Positions 16,265-24,430 of a stretch of 37,990 nt of DNA are shown one piece after another; positions within the stretch are counted from its first letter, which is position 1; each line of letters begins with the position of its first letter. The notes beneath the pieces are model-generated. The model made no database searches. It was not told where the DNA came from and worked only from the letters and a program-made list of their open reading frames with translations. The position numbers and the translations under genes are program-made. The stretch comes from Acinetobacter bouvetii (GTDB taxonomy: Bacteria > Pseudomonadota > Gammaproteobacteria > Pseudomonadales > Moraxellaceae): positions 1 through 37,990 of the forward strand of contig NZ_CADDTS010000002.1 of the NCBI RefSeq assembly GCF_902753875.1, read 5' to 3'.

Positions 16265-17606
16265 TTTTGAAGACCAAGGAATTACGTTGGTAGTTATACA
16301 GGGCCTGACGTGCATTAGGCAGATCATCGACACTGGCGGGTTCAAAACCATGTTCGACAAACCAGTGCGCCGTGCGGGTGGTCAGCACAAACAGTTGCTC
16401 AATACCCTGATTTTTCGCTTTCTCTTCCAGATAATGCAAAATCTGGCTGCCACGATTGGACTGACGATAGGTCGGATCGACTGCGACACAGGCAATCTCG
16501 GCAGATTTAATTTCATGGGTTGAAGTTGGAATCGGGTACAGTGCGGCACAGGCCAGAATCATGCCATCGCGTTCAATCACCGAAAATTGCTCAATTTCAC
16601 TTTCCAAACGTTCACGAGAGCGATAAACCAAAATACCTTGCGCTTCCAGTGGACGCAGTAAATTGATTAAACCACCAACATCCTGAATATTGGCAGTCCG
16701 CACTTCTTCATAATGTGCATTGGTCATCATGGTGCCGGCACCATCACGGGTGAACAGCTCTTCCAGCAAGGCTCCATCATAAGTATAAGAAATCAGATGC
16801 ACACGATGTACCCCTTGTAGTGAGGCATTTTTTGCACCGCGTAATTGCAAGGCAATATCGGGATTGGAATCCTGATATTGCAAGATCTGTTGATCCAATT
16901 CATGTGGAGGAATTTCACGTTGCAATTCACCCAAGGCATTGACCAGACCCTGCTGTTTACCCAAAAAAATCAGCTTGTCGGCTTTAAGCAGAATAGCGGT
17001 ATTGGTGGCGACTTCTTCCGCCACCAAGTTAAACACCTCGCCGGTATTGGAATAGCCCGTCGGCCCAAGCAGCACGATATTATGATTTTTAAGATGGCGC
17101 TGAATGGCATCAGTATCCACAGTACGGACTTCACCAGTGAGCTGGAAATCAATACCATCACGAATGCCATAAGGTTTGGCTGTGACAAAATTGCCCGAAA
17201 TGACATCAATCCGTGCGCCGTACATTGGGGAATTGGCAAGTCCCATAGACAGCAAGGCTTCAATTTGCAGGCGAATCGAGCCGACGGCATTCATCACCGA
17301 GCTTAAAGATTCACGTGTGGTAATACGGCGATGATTATGGAACGGGGTTTGAATGCCGCTGGCTTTTAAGTTCTGGTTGATTTGCGAACGCGCGCCATGT
17401 ACCAGAATCAGACGGATACCTAAGGAATGTAGTAGGGCAATGTCATGAATAATATGCTGGAAATTTTCATGTTGCACCGCTTCACCATCAAACATGATGA
17501 CGAAAGTTTTGTTGCGGTGAGCATTGATATAGGGTGCAGAATGTCGAAACCAGTGCACATATTGTAAATTCGTGCTTTGTGAAGTTTCAGATGAATTGGT
17601 TTGCAT
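16254..17606 (-). CDS. argA: N-acetylglutamate synthase
   Basis: A 450-residue two-domain enzyme for the first step of arginine synthesis, acetylating glutamate with acetyl-CoA. The N-terminal part (about 30-280) is an amino-acid-kinase-like domain used for arginine feedback: FVIMFDGEAV, LVHGARSQINQNL and LGPTGYSNTGEVFNLVAEEVA are visible. The C-terminal part (about 300-445) is a GNAT acetyltransferase: RDGMILACAALYPI, AEIACVAVDPTYRQSNRGSQILHYLEEKA (the acetyl-CoA loop) and LTTRTAHWFVEHGFEP. This is the classical ArgA fusion, at its usual length. It is transcribed alone, upstream of the sulfonate operon on the same strand but separated by a terminator built into its own 3' end. Confidence 0.96.
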   Translation of the reverse strand: MQTNSSETSQSTNLQYVHWFRHSAPYINAHRNKTFVIMFDGEAVQHENFQHIIHDIALLHSLGIRLILVHGARSQINQNLKASGIQTPFHNHRRITTRESLSSVMNAVGSIRLQIEALLSMGLANSPMYGARIDVISGNFVTAKPYGIRDGIDFQLTGEVRTVDTDAIQRHLKNHNIVLLGPTGYSNTGEVFNLVAEEVATNTAILLKADKLIFLGKQQGLVNALGELQREIPPHELDQQILQYQDSNPDIALQLRGAKNASLQGVHRVHLISYTYDGALLEELFTRDGAGTMMTNAHYEEVRTANIQDVGGLINLLRPLEAQGILVYRSRERLESEIEQFSVIERDGMILACAALYPIPTSTHEIKSAEIACVAVDPTYRQSNRGSQILHYLEEKAKNQGIEQLFVLTTRTAHWFVEHGFEPASVDDLPNARQALYNYQRNSLVFKKSL

Positions 17607-17674
17607 ACCTATCTCAAAATTAAAAAAATTCCTTCTCTGATTCTAATCAAAAAATGTCTGGGGGGAAGGGTCAA

Positions 17675-17708
17675 AATAAAAAAACACCTGAAACGAGTTC
17701 AGGTGTTT
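17675..17708 (-). terminator. Terminator of the first RcnB-like gene
   Basis: Perfect 11-bp stem AAACACCTGAA / TTCAGGTGTTT with loop ACGAG; on the minus strand the stem runs into T7-A-TTTT. Confidence 0.9.
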
Positions 17709-17737
17709 GATTAGGGAATCCGGATCTTCACCAGATG

Positions 17738-18124
17738 TTAGTTCATGATACGAACAATACGGTCTGTACGTTGGTTAACTAAAACGTAGTCACCATTGAT
17801 TTTGTACCATTGTTGATAACGGCCAGTGTCGGGTAAGCGGCGAGCTTCGCGGTCACTGACTTTATAACGTGATGAATCATAAAAACGTGGCAAGCTTTGA
17901 CCTTTACGCCAGTCTTGGCTTGGGTTTACCCGTTTGTTGTCATAACGGTTCTGGTTATAGCGGTTGTTGTCATAACGGCTATTGTTGTCCCAGCGATGGT
18001 CCTGTTGCGATGCTGCATGATTATAGCGTTGATGATCATCATAACGATGATCTGGTGCGGCCATTGCAGAAGTCGCCATCAATGCAGATAAAGAAAGCGC
18101 GATGCCTGTTAAAATCTTTTTCAT
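17738..18124 (-). CDS. RcnB-family periplasmic protein, paralogue 1
   Basis: A 128-residue exported protein. The first ~22 residues form a signal peptide (MKKILTGIALSLSALMATSAMA). The middle, about 27-70, is very rich in Asp, His, Asn, Arg and Tyr with repeated RYD/NRY units. The C-terminal ~50 residues (GQSLP, RYKVSDREARRLPDTGRYQQWYKINGDYVLVN-type) match the RcnB domain. RcnB in E. coli is a periplasmic modulator of nickel/cobalt efflux, but most family members are uncharacterised and no rcnA or rcnR is present here. The ATG at 18124 is preceded by AAGGTG with 8-base spacing; a GTG at 18133 is less likely. The gene has its own terminator. A paralogue lies upstream in the same direction. Confidence 0.8.
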   Translation of the reverse strand: MKKILTGIALSLSALMATSAMAAPDHRYDDHQRYNHAASQQDHRWDNNSRYDNNRYNQNRYDNKRVNPSQDWRKGQSLPRFYDSSRYKVSDREARRLPDTGRYQQWYKINGDYVLVNQRTDRIVRIMN

Positions 18125-18308
18125 AATGTTCACCTTGGATCATTTCTAAATATGTTTTCGATGATTCAAAATTAGCGAAAGACTAGAGATAAAAAATGAG
18201 AGCTCTATAGTGGAATTGTGAAATTGATGGAGAAAAAAAGAAGATTGTAATCACGCTGAATGCTATGCAGTTTAGGCATGATGCTGAAAACAACCATATT
18301 TAAGACAT

Positions 18309-18335
18309 AAAAAAAGCTCAAACCGGAGTTTGAGC
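18309..18335 (-). terminator. Terminator of the second RcnB-like gene
   Basis: Perfect 8-bp stem GCTCAAAC / GTTTGAGC, loop CGGA (TCCG on the minus strand), followed on the minus strand by seven T. It lies 20 bases after the stop codon. Confidence 0.9.
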
Positions 18336-18355
18336 GTGGAGAGTTTAAAAAAAAC

Positions 18356-18754
18356 TTAGAAACCTTGGATACGCAGAATATTATTACTGTCAGTATCAAC
18401 TAAAATGTAGTCATTGTTGATTTTGTACCATTGCTGGTTACGTGATGGTTTAGGCAAGTCATGGCTTTTATAATCGACCTTGTAGCCATTGCCGCGATAA
18501 TGCTGAGGCATGATATAACCGGGTTGCCATTTATGCTGTTGCAGACGCTTGAAGCCGCGTTCTTCACGCATCCGGCGTCGATCCTGCATGTCATCATCAT
18601 CATTTTCACGAAAATCACGACCTTTATTAAATTTTGGATGATCTGCTTGATCCCAGCCGCGATTATCATGTTTTTCATGAGGGGCAGCAGTGGCTATGCT
18701 ATTTGCCATCAATGCACTGAAAGAAATTGCCAAAATCGCCAAAATCTTTTTCAT
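18356..18754 (-). CDS. RcnB-family periplasmic protein, paralogue 2
   Basis: A 132-residue paralogue of the preceding protein with the same three-part layout: a signal peptide cleaved near MANSIATA-A, a charged middle region rich in Asp, Glu, Arg and Lys (DDDD at about 53-56 and an RRRMREER stretch after it), and an RcnB-type C-terminus with HKWQPGYIMPQHYRGNGYKV and NQQWYKINNDYILVD. The latter aligns with YQQWYKINGDYVLVN in paralogue 1, so the C-termini share ancestry while the middles diverged in composition (Asn/Tyr-rich against Glu/Arg-rich). Each copy has its own terminator and probably its own promoter. Function is unknown; a role in metal or envelope stress is possible but not shown. 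Confidence 0.78.
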   Translation of the reverse strand: MKKILAILAISFSALMANSIATAAPHEKHDNRGWDQADHPKFNKGRDFRENDDDDMQDRRRMREERGFKRLQQHKWQPGYIMPQHYRGNGYKVDYKSHDLPKPSRNQQWYKINNDYILVDTDSNNILRIQGF

Positions 18755-19047
18755 GTTGAATCCTCATAGAAAAAAGTATTAATTTCATTGATGCTAATGT
18801 ACGAAAAAATTGCAGAGAAACTGTGAAGATCAATCACTTATTTCTTAAAAAATGCAGAGATAATAAGGATTTTCTTGTCAAAGGCCTTATTATTTAAAAA
18901 TCTTCAGTAATTTTATAGGGCTATTAAATACTAAAAAGTTTTCTATGGATGAAAAATTTGTATCAAAGTTCTGCAATGGATATAAATTCATCAACATTGG
19001 TTTATACAAACTCGTAAACAGCCAGCTAGTCTGTTTATGGGCTAATT

Positions 19048-19203
19048 TTAGTTCCATTGTTCGATCAGGTCTTGTAAGGATGTCACGGCTTCAGCAATCG
19101 TTTCAGCCTGCTGGGCATCATCTAGGGCTAAAATCAAATGATTGGAAAGTTTTAGGCTTTTAATTGTAAGAATGGTTTCAAGCTTACGTTTCTGATCTGT
19201 CAT
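19048..19203 (-). CDS. Small hypothetical protein, 51 residues
   Basis: A short gene starting MTDQKRKLETILTIKSLKLS and ending LIEQWN. A GAGGAA ribosome-binding site lies 6 bases before the ATG, codon use is like that of the neighbours, and there is no membrane segment. The sequence looks all-helical and acidic in the second half (DDAQQAETIAEAVTSLQDLI). I do not recognise the family. It is monocistronic, between the RcnB-like pair and yciK on the same strand. The 290 bases between it and the RcnB-like gene show nothing else that I can support. Confidence 0.6.
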   Translation of the reverse strand: MTDQKRKLETILTIKSLKLSNHLILALDDAQQAETIAEAVTSLQDLIEQWN

Positions 19204-19372
19204 TACCTATTCCTCAGCTTCAATACTTGCAATGAAAGAGAGCATAGGCAGATTTTATTCATTCGTAAAACAGAATATTTTCCTAATTGTGATTTAAAAA
19301 TACGATTTATAAATTTTATTCATCCTTTAATTTTAAACTTTCAGGTTGATATTTTAAAACAGTTAAACAAGC

Positions 19373-19400
19373 AAAAGGGAGCAAATTGTGCTCCCTTTTT
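19373..19400 (-). terminator. Bidirectional terminator after yciK
   Basis: Perfect 11-bp stem AAAAGGGAGCA / TGCTCCCTTTT with loop AATTG. On the minus strand it is followed by only a short T tract; on the plus strand the T run is five. It lies 27 bases after the yciK stop. Confidence 0.75.
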
Positions 19401-19426
19401 ATGATGCTTATCTTACATCATCAGGC

Positions 19427-20173
19427 TTAATCCTGCGCATCAATGCTTTGTCCATTCAGATGCAGGCTGTCATCACCCATTAAATATAGATAAGCCGGCA
19501 TAATGCTTTCCGGAGTTGCCAAGGTCTTGGGGTCTTCATCCGGATAGGCTTTGGCACGCATGGCAGTGCGGGTAGCGCCGGGATTGATACAGTTAAAACG
19601 CACATTCGGATAGACATTTTCTTTGGCAAAAATCTGATTCACTGCTTCAATGGCAATTTTGGATACCGAGTATGCACCCCAGCGTTCACGCGCTTCACGG
19701 CCAACGCCCGAACTGGCAAAAACCACAGAGGCATGCTCTGATTTTTGTAGCAGCGGTAACAGTTCCTGAGTCAGAATAAACGGTGCACGCAGATTGACGG
19801 ACATCACATCATCCCAGACATCAATGGGGTAATGGGCGAGTTCAGTACGTTCACCCAAGATGCCGGCGTTATGCAAAATACCGTCCAGGCGACCAAATTG
19901 TTGTTCTAAAGTATCAACCAATAATTCATAGTCTCGAGAAGAGGCGCTGGAGAGCTGCAAGGGCAGAATAGCCGGTTGAGGCGCACCTAGGCTCTCAATT
20001 TCATCATAAATGACTTCAAGCTTGTTTAAAGTACGTCCATGCAGTACCACGGTTGCACCATGTAGGGCATAGCTAATCGCAGCTGCACGACCAATCCCAT
20101 CGCCCGCACCTGTAATCAGGATAATGCGATCTTTTAACAGATCGGGGCGAGGTTGATATTCTGAATATTTCAT
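19427..20173 (-). CDS. yciK: YciK-family short-chain dehydrogenase/reductase
   Basis: A 248-residue NAD(P)-dependent Rossmann-fold oxidoreductase. Seen: TGAGDGIG near residues 21-28 (cofactor loop), HNAG near 101-104, catalytic Ser in FASSGVG and the YSVSK tetrad (Tyr and Lys) near 168-172, and NPGATRTAMR. The overall match and the position next to ubiG and mupP identify it as YciK, whose substrate is not established. It is the third gene of a ubiG-mupP-yciK operon, a gene order also known from pseudomonads, 31 bases after mupP. It is followed by a terminator. Confidence 0.88.
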   Translation of the reverse strand: MKYSEYQPRPDLLKDRIILITGAGDGIGRAAAISYALHGATVVLHGRTLNKLEVIYDEIESLGAPQPAILPLQLSSASSRDYELLVDTLEQQFGRLDGILHNAGILGERTELAHYPIDVWDDVMSVNLRAPFILTQELLPLLQKSEHASVVFASSGVGREARERWGAYSVSKIAIEAVNQIFAKENVYPNVRFNCINPGATRTAMRAKAYPDEDPKTLATPESIMPAYLYLMGDDSLHLNGQSIDAQD

Positions 20174-20204
20174 TGCATACCTCCTCGTTTGTATTGTTAT
20201 GTCT

Positions 20205-20903
20205 TTATGAAATGAGAGAATGATGATTTTGTTTTGAAGTAATTAATTGATTAATCACTTGATGTAATTCTGCAACTGTCTTCACTATACAATCCGCTTG
20301 CCAGGCTGTTAAGTCATCTTTGTGTTGCAATGGTAAATAACCGTAGCCGGCTAGGATGGTGTACATATGCGCATTACGGCCTGCATCAATGTCACGTGGA
20401 TGATCACCGACGTAAATGCAATCTTCAGGTCTAACATCAATTTGTTTGGCCGCCAAATACATCGGTTCAGGATCCGGTTTGGTTTTGCTGACATCTTCCG
20501 GGCAGACCAACACCGCACAGCGATCGGTCAGATTGAGTGCCTGAAGCAGTGATTCACTGAGCCAGCGTGGTTTGTTGGTGACAATCCCCCAAGGAATGTC
20601 ACGACTTTCCAGTTCTTCCAGCAGAGGATACATACCTTCGAACAGGTCGGTATCAACCGCAATATCTGCACCATACAAATCTAAAAAACGTTGCCGATGT
20701 GCCAGAAACACCGGATCTTCCACATCCAGTTCCGGATACACCAGTTTCACCATGGCCCGTGCGCCTTCAGAGACCTGGGTGCGAATTAAATCCGCAGCCA
20801 CAATCTCACATTGTTTATCTCGGCACATGTCTTGAATAATGCGAATGAAGTCAGCCGCGGTGTCAATTAAAGTGCCATCCAGATCAAACAGTACAGCTTT
20901 CAT
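20205..20903 (-). CDS. mupP: N-acetylmuramic acid 6-phosphate phosphatase (HAD family)
   Basis: A 232-residue HAD-superfamily phosphatase. Seen: FDLDGTLIDT at 6-15 with the nucleophile Asp7 and Asp9, TNKPRW around 110-115 (motif II Thr, here followed by a lysine), and YVGDHPRDIDAGRNA around 168-182 (acidic motif). Such proteins are often called phosphoglycolate phosphatase. Placement between ubiG and yciK is that of Pseudomonas MupP, which removes phosphate from MurNAc-6-P so that the recycled sugar can re-enter UDP-MurNAc synthesis, bypassing MurA. On that basis I call it mupP. The start codon overlaps the ubiG stop (TGATG). With ampD elsewhere in the window it belongs to cell-wall recycling. 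Confidence 0.82.
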   Translation of the reverse strand: MKAVLFDLDGTLIDTAADFIRIIQDMCRDKQCEIVAADLIRTQVSEGARAMVKLVYPELDVEDPVFLAHRQRFLDLYGADIAVDTDLFEGMYPLLEELESRDIPWGIVTNKPRWLSESLLQALNLTDRCAVLVCPEDVSKTKPDPEPMYLAAKQIDVRPEDCIYVGDHPRDIDAGRNAHMYTILAGYGYLPLQHKDDLTAWQADCIVKTVAELHQVINQLITSKQNHHSLIS

Positions 20904-21616
20904 CAGGCACCTTCTTTTACGGTATAAACCATATAGTTGACATCAACATTCGGGGCCAGCCAATAACGTTTGGTCAGCGGATTGTAATGCAGGCCAGTCA
21001 TGTCTTTGAGTTTCAGATTTGCCGCACGGATGTCATGCGCCAGCTCGGAAGGTTTAATAAACTTGCTGTAATCATGGGTGCCTTTAGCCAGCATACGCAG
21101 GACGTATTCTGCGCCAATAATGGCAAATAAATAAGATTTTGGATTACGGTTAATGGTCGAGAAAAATACATGACCACCCGGTTTGACCAAGGTCTGGCAG
21201 GCCTGAATAATTGATGCAGGATCAGGCACATGTTCCAGCATTTCCATGCAGGTCACGACATCATATTGTCCGGCTTGTTCTTCGGCCAATTGTTCGACCG
21301 GAACCTGTCGATATTCAATATTGTTGACATTTTCCTGTTCAGCATGAATGCGGGCCACATTTAACGGTGCCTCACCCATGTCGATGCCCAGTACATTGGC
21401 ACCACGACGCGCCATGCTTTCTGCCAAAATACCGCCACCGCAACCGACATCCAGTACTTTTTTACCACTCAAGCCGCCCGCATGTTCATCAATCCAGTTT
21501 AAACGGAGGGGATTGATCATGTGTAATGGGCGGAACTCAGAATGCTGATCCCACCATATGGCTGCGAAAGCTTCAAATTTGGCAATTTCTTGTGGGTCGA
21601 CATTCAATTGCGACAT
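20903..21616 (-). CDS. ubiG: Ubiquinone O-methyltransferase (3-demethylubiquinol / polyprenylcatechol)
   Basis: A 237-residue SAM-dependent methyltransferase that performs both O-methylations of ubiquinone synthesis at the inner membrane. Seen: [27 protein letters not shown] N-terminus diagnostic of Ubi[18 protein letters not shown] at about 52-68 (SAM loop), [15 protein letters not shown] near 116-130, and [17 protein letters not shown] in the lid region. I chose the ATG at 21616 because AAGGTG lies a few bases upstream; the longer frame from 21634 adds six residues. It is the first gene of the operon with mupP and yciK and is divergent from dsbA, with their promoters in the 180-base gap. 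Confidence 0.95.
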   Translation of the reverse strand: MSQLNVDPQEIAKFEAFAAIWWDQHSEFRPLHMINPLRLNWIDEHAGGLSGKKVLDVGCGGGILAESMARRGANVLGIDMGEAPLNVARIHAEQENVNNIEYRQVPVEQLAEEQAGQYDVVTCMEMLEHVPDPASIIQACQTLVKPGGHVFFSTINRNPKSYLFAIIGAEYVLRMLAKGTHDYSKFIKPSELAHDIRAANLKLKDMTGLHYNPLTKRYWLAPNVDVNYMVYTVKEGA

Positions 21617-21796
21617 CGGTATCACCTTAATCAAGTCGTTATAATTTAGAAAAGTTACATTAGCTTAGTGTAGCGTTTATTCTAAAAAAAGCGATAAATG
21701 CCGTAAAAAAGTTCACAGAATGAAAACGAATTCGGCATAATTGATTTATAGTGATCGCATAAATTAATCATAACGATTTTGAGGACAATAAGGTCA

Positions 21797-22414
21797 ATGA
21801 AAAAATTTCTTTTAGGTAGTGTGGCTACTGCTCTTTTCGCCTTGTCAGGCAGCACCATGGCAGCCAATTTTGTTGCAGGTAAAGATTACACCGTGGTGGC
21901 CACCCCGGGTAAAGTGGATGTTCCGGGGAAAATTGAAGTGCGTGAGTTCTTCTGGTATGGCTGTCCACACTGCTTCAGATTAGAGCCGCATATGCAGGCA
22001 TGGTTGAAACAAATGCCTAAAGATGTCAATTTCGTGCGTACGCCTGCTGCGATGAATCCTGTTTGGGAACAAAATGCACGTGGCTATTATGTGTCTGAAG
22101 CATTACGTATACGTAAAACCACGCACTTGCCTTTATTCCATGCGATTCATGTGAATGGCCAACAGATTTTTGATCAAAAATCACAAGCCAAATTTTTTGT
22201 AAAATATGGCGTACCTGAAGCCAAATTTAACAGCTTGTTTAATTCATTTGCGATTACTTCAAAAGTGGCTAAAGCTAAGCAACTGGCTCAGCAGTATCAA
22301 TTGACTGGTGTGCCTGCTGTGGTGGTGAATGGTAAATATGTAGTGCAAGGTGAAGATGGTAAAGTGACTCAAGTGGTCAGCTATCTGGTAGAAAAAGAGC
22401 GTAAAGCCAAATAA
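21797..22414 (+). CDS. dsbA: Thiol:disulfide interchange protein DsbA
   Basis: A 205-residue periplasmic oxidase that inserts disulfide bonds into exported proteins. Seen: signal peptide MKKFLLGSVATALFALSGSTMA; the active site CPHC at 56-59 in FFWYGCPHC; the cis-proline loop GVPAVVV with Pro173; and the helical insertion between. The CPHC dipeptide is that of strongly oxidising DsbA. The ATG at 21797 follows an AAGG; a further ATG at 21779 upstream would only add six residues before the signal peptide. It is a single-gene unit ended by an unusually long terminator stem. Confidence 0.95.
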   Translation: MKKFLLGSVATALFALSGSTMAANFVAGKDYTVVATPGKVDVPGKIEVREFFWYGCPHCFRLEPHMQAWLKQMPKDVNFVRTPAAMNPVWEQNARGYYVSEALRIRKTTHLPLFHAIHVNGQQIFDQKSQAKFFVKYGVPEAKFNSLFNSFAITSKVAKAKQLAQQYQLTGVPAVVVNGKYVVQGEDGKVTQVVSYLVEKERKAK

Positions 22415-22422
22415 GCTTTAGC

Positions 22423-22476
22423 TTTCTGACACATAAAAAAAACCGCCGAAATGGCGGTTTTTTTATGTGTCAGAAA
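22423..22476. terminator. Bidirectional terminator with a 24-bp extended stem
   Basis: Arms 22423-22447 and 22453-22476 pair over 24 bp with a single bulged A, around the loop GAAAT. The core CCGCC / GGCGG plus the A8/T7 tracts give a normal terminator in both directions; the pairing continues outward through ATGTGTCAGAAA. It serves dsbA and the convergent desT-like gene. Confidence 0.92.
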
Positions 22477-22492
22477 TACATCGAGTCCTGAA

Positions 22493-23152
22493 TCAGGGCT
22501 TGGTTGTTTCTTTGGAGGTATCCCAGTTGGAGATGCCCCGGAAAATTAAATGAACCTGAGTAATGGTTTGTAACTTGAACTGTTTTTGTTGCTCTAAGCG
22601 TTCTTGTGCCTGATATCGACGGTTGATATCCATCCAGGTCATGGCCCAGGTGAAGGATAAGTTAATTAAAATATTAGAAATAATCTGCAGGTCTGGCATA
22701 TTGTGAATGTGTTGTACGGTTTCCATTTTGCATAGGTCATTGGCCATGTCTTCAATTAAAAAATTAATTTCCCGTGCAATGGCTTGGCGAATCACTTCGG
22801 AGCCACCCCAGCGCTCGGCAATCATAAAGACCCATGGTTCAGGATGATGTTCAACGGCCTGAAACAACAGGTCTAGGCTGATTTTAATTTTGCTATTGGG
22901 CTGATAGATATAAGCCTGCCCCAACTGATGCAAAATGCCTTTTAAATGCAGGGCCACCTGATCGACCAGTTCCAGCCCCAGTTCATTCATGTCTTGAAAA
23001 TGACGATAGAACGCCGTCGGTACCAAACCGACATGACGTGCGATTTCCCGCAAACTGATGCTGCTGAAAGAGCGTCCAGACGTGCTTAAAGCCAGCGCTG
23101 CATCCAGAAGTGCTTGGCGGCTCTGTTGTTTACGCTCATCCCGTATCGACAT
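22493..23152 (-). CDS. desT: TetR-family fatty-acid desaturation regulator (DesT/FabR-like)
   Basis: A 219-residue TetR-type repressor. The N-terminus RQALLDAALALSTSGRSFSSISLREIARHVGLVPTAFYRHF-type helix-turn-helix, with GLVPTAFYRHF at about 42-52, is the FabR/DesT recognition helix. The C-terminal domain includes EPWVFMIAERWGG, as in DesT, which senses the ratio of saturated to unsaturated acyl-CoA in Pseudomonas. It is transcribed divergently from a ferredoxin reductase and desaturase pair, the arrangement of desT/desCB in P. aeruginosa. Three similar palindromes in the shared 173-bp promoter region are its likely operators; one of them overlaps a -35 box. Confidence is high for family and target, lower for ligand behaviour in this organism. 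Confidence 0.85.
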   Translation of the reverse strand: MSIRDERKQQSRQALLDAALALSTSGRSFSSISLREIARHVGLVPTAFYRHFQDMNELGLELVDQVALHLKGILHQLGQAYIYQPNSKIKISLDLLFQAVEHHPEPWVFMIAERWGGSEVIRQAIAREINFLIEDMANDLCKMETVQHIHNMPDLQIISNILINLSFTWAMTWMDINRRYQAQERLEQQKQFKLQTITQVHLIFRGISNWDTSKETTKP

Positions 23153-23217
23153 TTGATGACCCTAAAAAAATGCTGCATGAAGTCTATCAAAAAAAAACAA
23201 AATAAACGACGAATGTC

Positions 23218-23235
23218 AGTGAACAGATGTTGACT
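23218..23235. promoter_or_regulatory. DesT operator candidate 1, overlapping the -35 box
   Basis: AGTGAACAGATGTTGACT, an 18-bp imperfect palindrome of the AGTGAACA-NN-TGTTCACT type. Its right end is TTGACT (23230-23235), which also serves as the -35 hexamer for the desaturase operon, so binding should block RNA polymerase. Confidence 0.65.
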
Positions 23236-23253
23236 GAAATAAAAAATCCTTAT

Positions 23254-23271
23254 AGTGTACAACTGTTCACT
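23254..23271. promoter_or_regulatory. DesT operator candidate 2, overlapping the -10 box
   Basis: AGTGTACAACTGTTCACT, the most symmetrical of the three sites; symmetry extends to TATA on both sides (23251-23274). The TATAGT at 23251-23256 is the likely -10 hexamer, 15 bp from TTGACT. Confidence 0.65.
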
Positions 23272-23272
23272 A

Positions 23273-23290
23273 TAAGAACACTTGTTCACT
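23273..23290. promoter_or_regulatory. DesT operator candidate 3, in the 5' leader
   Basis: TAAGAACACTTGTTCACT has the right half-site TGTTCACT intact and a partial left half. It begins two bases after site 2, so a repressor could bind side by side with it. It is about 36 bases before the reductase start codon. Confidence 0.5.
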
Positions 23291-23325
23291 CAAATAAATA
23301 GCCAGCAATAAAAGAGGAACGTCAT

Positions 23326-24348
23326 ATGAGTCATGTGATGCAATATCAGCCGCAATGGATTCGAGAAGATTTCGTCGATTTTATTGCTGAAAAAATCAAT
23401 CCCGTCTGGGCATGGAAAAAAGTCAAAGCCAGTATTGTTGATGTACACATGCTGAGCCAGGATTTTTACCAGATTCAGCTGCAGCCGAATCATAATTTTC
23501 GTGCTGATGCTTTTCGAGCAGGGCAAAGTATTTTAGTGACCGTAGTGATTGCCGGTGTTCGTCAGCAACGCAGTTATTCAATTGTTAAAATCACAGCAAA
23601 TGACAACATCGTCATTGCCGTGAAACGTCAGGGTAAGGTATCCCATGCCTTGACGAATTTAGCCGTGGGCAATGTGGTGGAAATTTCTCAGGTTCAGGGT
23701 GATTTCACTTTAAGTTCATCTCAAAAGTCTGTTTTGTTATTGGCTTCAGGCAGTGGCATCACCGCCATTTATGCACTCTTGCAACAGGCGCTGAAACAAA
23801 ATGTAGCTCAGATTGACCTGATTTATTTTAGCCGTGATGAGGCTTTTCATCGTGAATTGCAGCAGTTATCAGAACAATATTCACAGTTCCAGTATCACCA
23901 TTTTAATACTGTCGCACAGAAGCAACATTTAACGGCGGAACTGCTTGAAAGTACCGTAGCTGATTTCAGGCAACGTCAAAGTTATGCCTGCGGTGCAGCA
24001 GGCATGATGCAAAGCCTGAACCAGATTTATCAAGATTTAGATATCTCTCAGCAATTGAAACAGGAATATTTTCAAATCCATGTAGATGAAACCGCAACTG
24101 CGCAACCAGTCGTATTTTTACGTGCTCAGCAACAGTTTGAAGCCCAAACTAATTTACTGGACAGTGCGGAGCAGGCAGGTTTGAAACCGGCACATGGTTG
24201 CCGCATGGGCATTTGCAATACCTGCACCTGTACCAAAGTGAGCGGTTCAACCAAAAACCTACTGACCGGTGAAATTGATCACGACAGCAATAGCCAAATT
24301 AAATTGTGTATTAGCCAGGCGGTGAGTCCGGTCACTATTAACCTCTAA
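23326..24348 (+). CDS. desC: Ferredoxin-type reductase for the desaturase (DesC-like)
   Basis: A 340-residue electron-transfer protein that passes electrons from NAD(P)H through FAD and a 2Fe-2S centre to the acyl-CoA desaturase. Seen: RSYS at 82-85 (FAD isoalloxazine loop), ASGSGIT at 140-146 (nicotinamide-binding loop), CGAAGMMQ at 222-229 near the C-terminal end of the NAD domain, and a plant-type ferredoxin domain with Cys292, Cys297, Cys300 and Cys328 (Cys302 is an extra cysteine). A good AGAGGAA ribosome-binding site precedes the ATG. It is followed 82 bases later by the desaturase. The pair plus the divergent regulator matches the desT-desCB locus. Confidence 0.9.
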   Translation: MSHVMQYQPQWIREDFVDFIAEKINPVWAWKKVKASIVDVHMLSQDFYQIQLQPNHNFRADAFRAGQSILVTVVIAGVRQQRSYSIVKITANDNIVIAVKRQGKVSHALTNLAVGNVVEISQVQGDFTLSSSQKSVLLLASGSGITAIYALLQQALKQNVAQIDLIYFSRDEAFHRELQQLSEQYSQFQYHHFNTVAQKQHLTAELLESTVADFRQRQSYACGAAGMMQSLNQIYQDLDISQQLKQEYFQIHVDETATAQPVVFLRAQQQFEAQTNLLDSAEQAGLKPAHGCRMGICNTCTCTKVSGSTKNLLTGEIDHDSNSQIKLCISQAVSPVTINL

Positions 24349-24430
24349 GCATCAAAATTTTTAAAAAACTTTCAGTGATTGATCCCGTTTTCAAACAAGC
24401 CATGCTGGATAATCACTCAGGAGAAAAACA

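Noticed and set aside
16845..17306. 153-codon plus-strand frame inside argA
   Set aside because: Antisense to the ArgA kinase-like domain, with no start signals.
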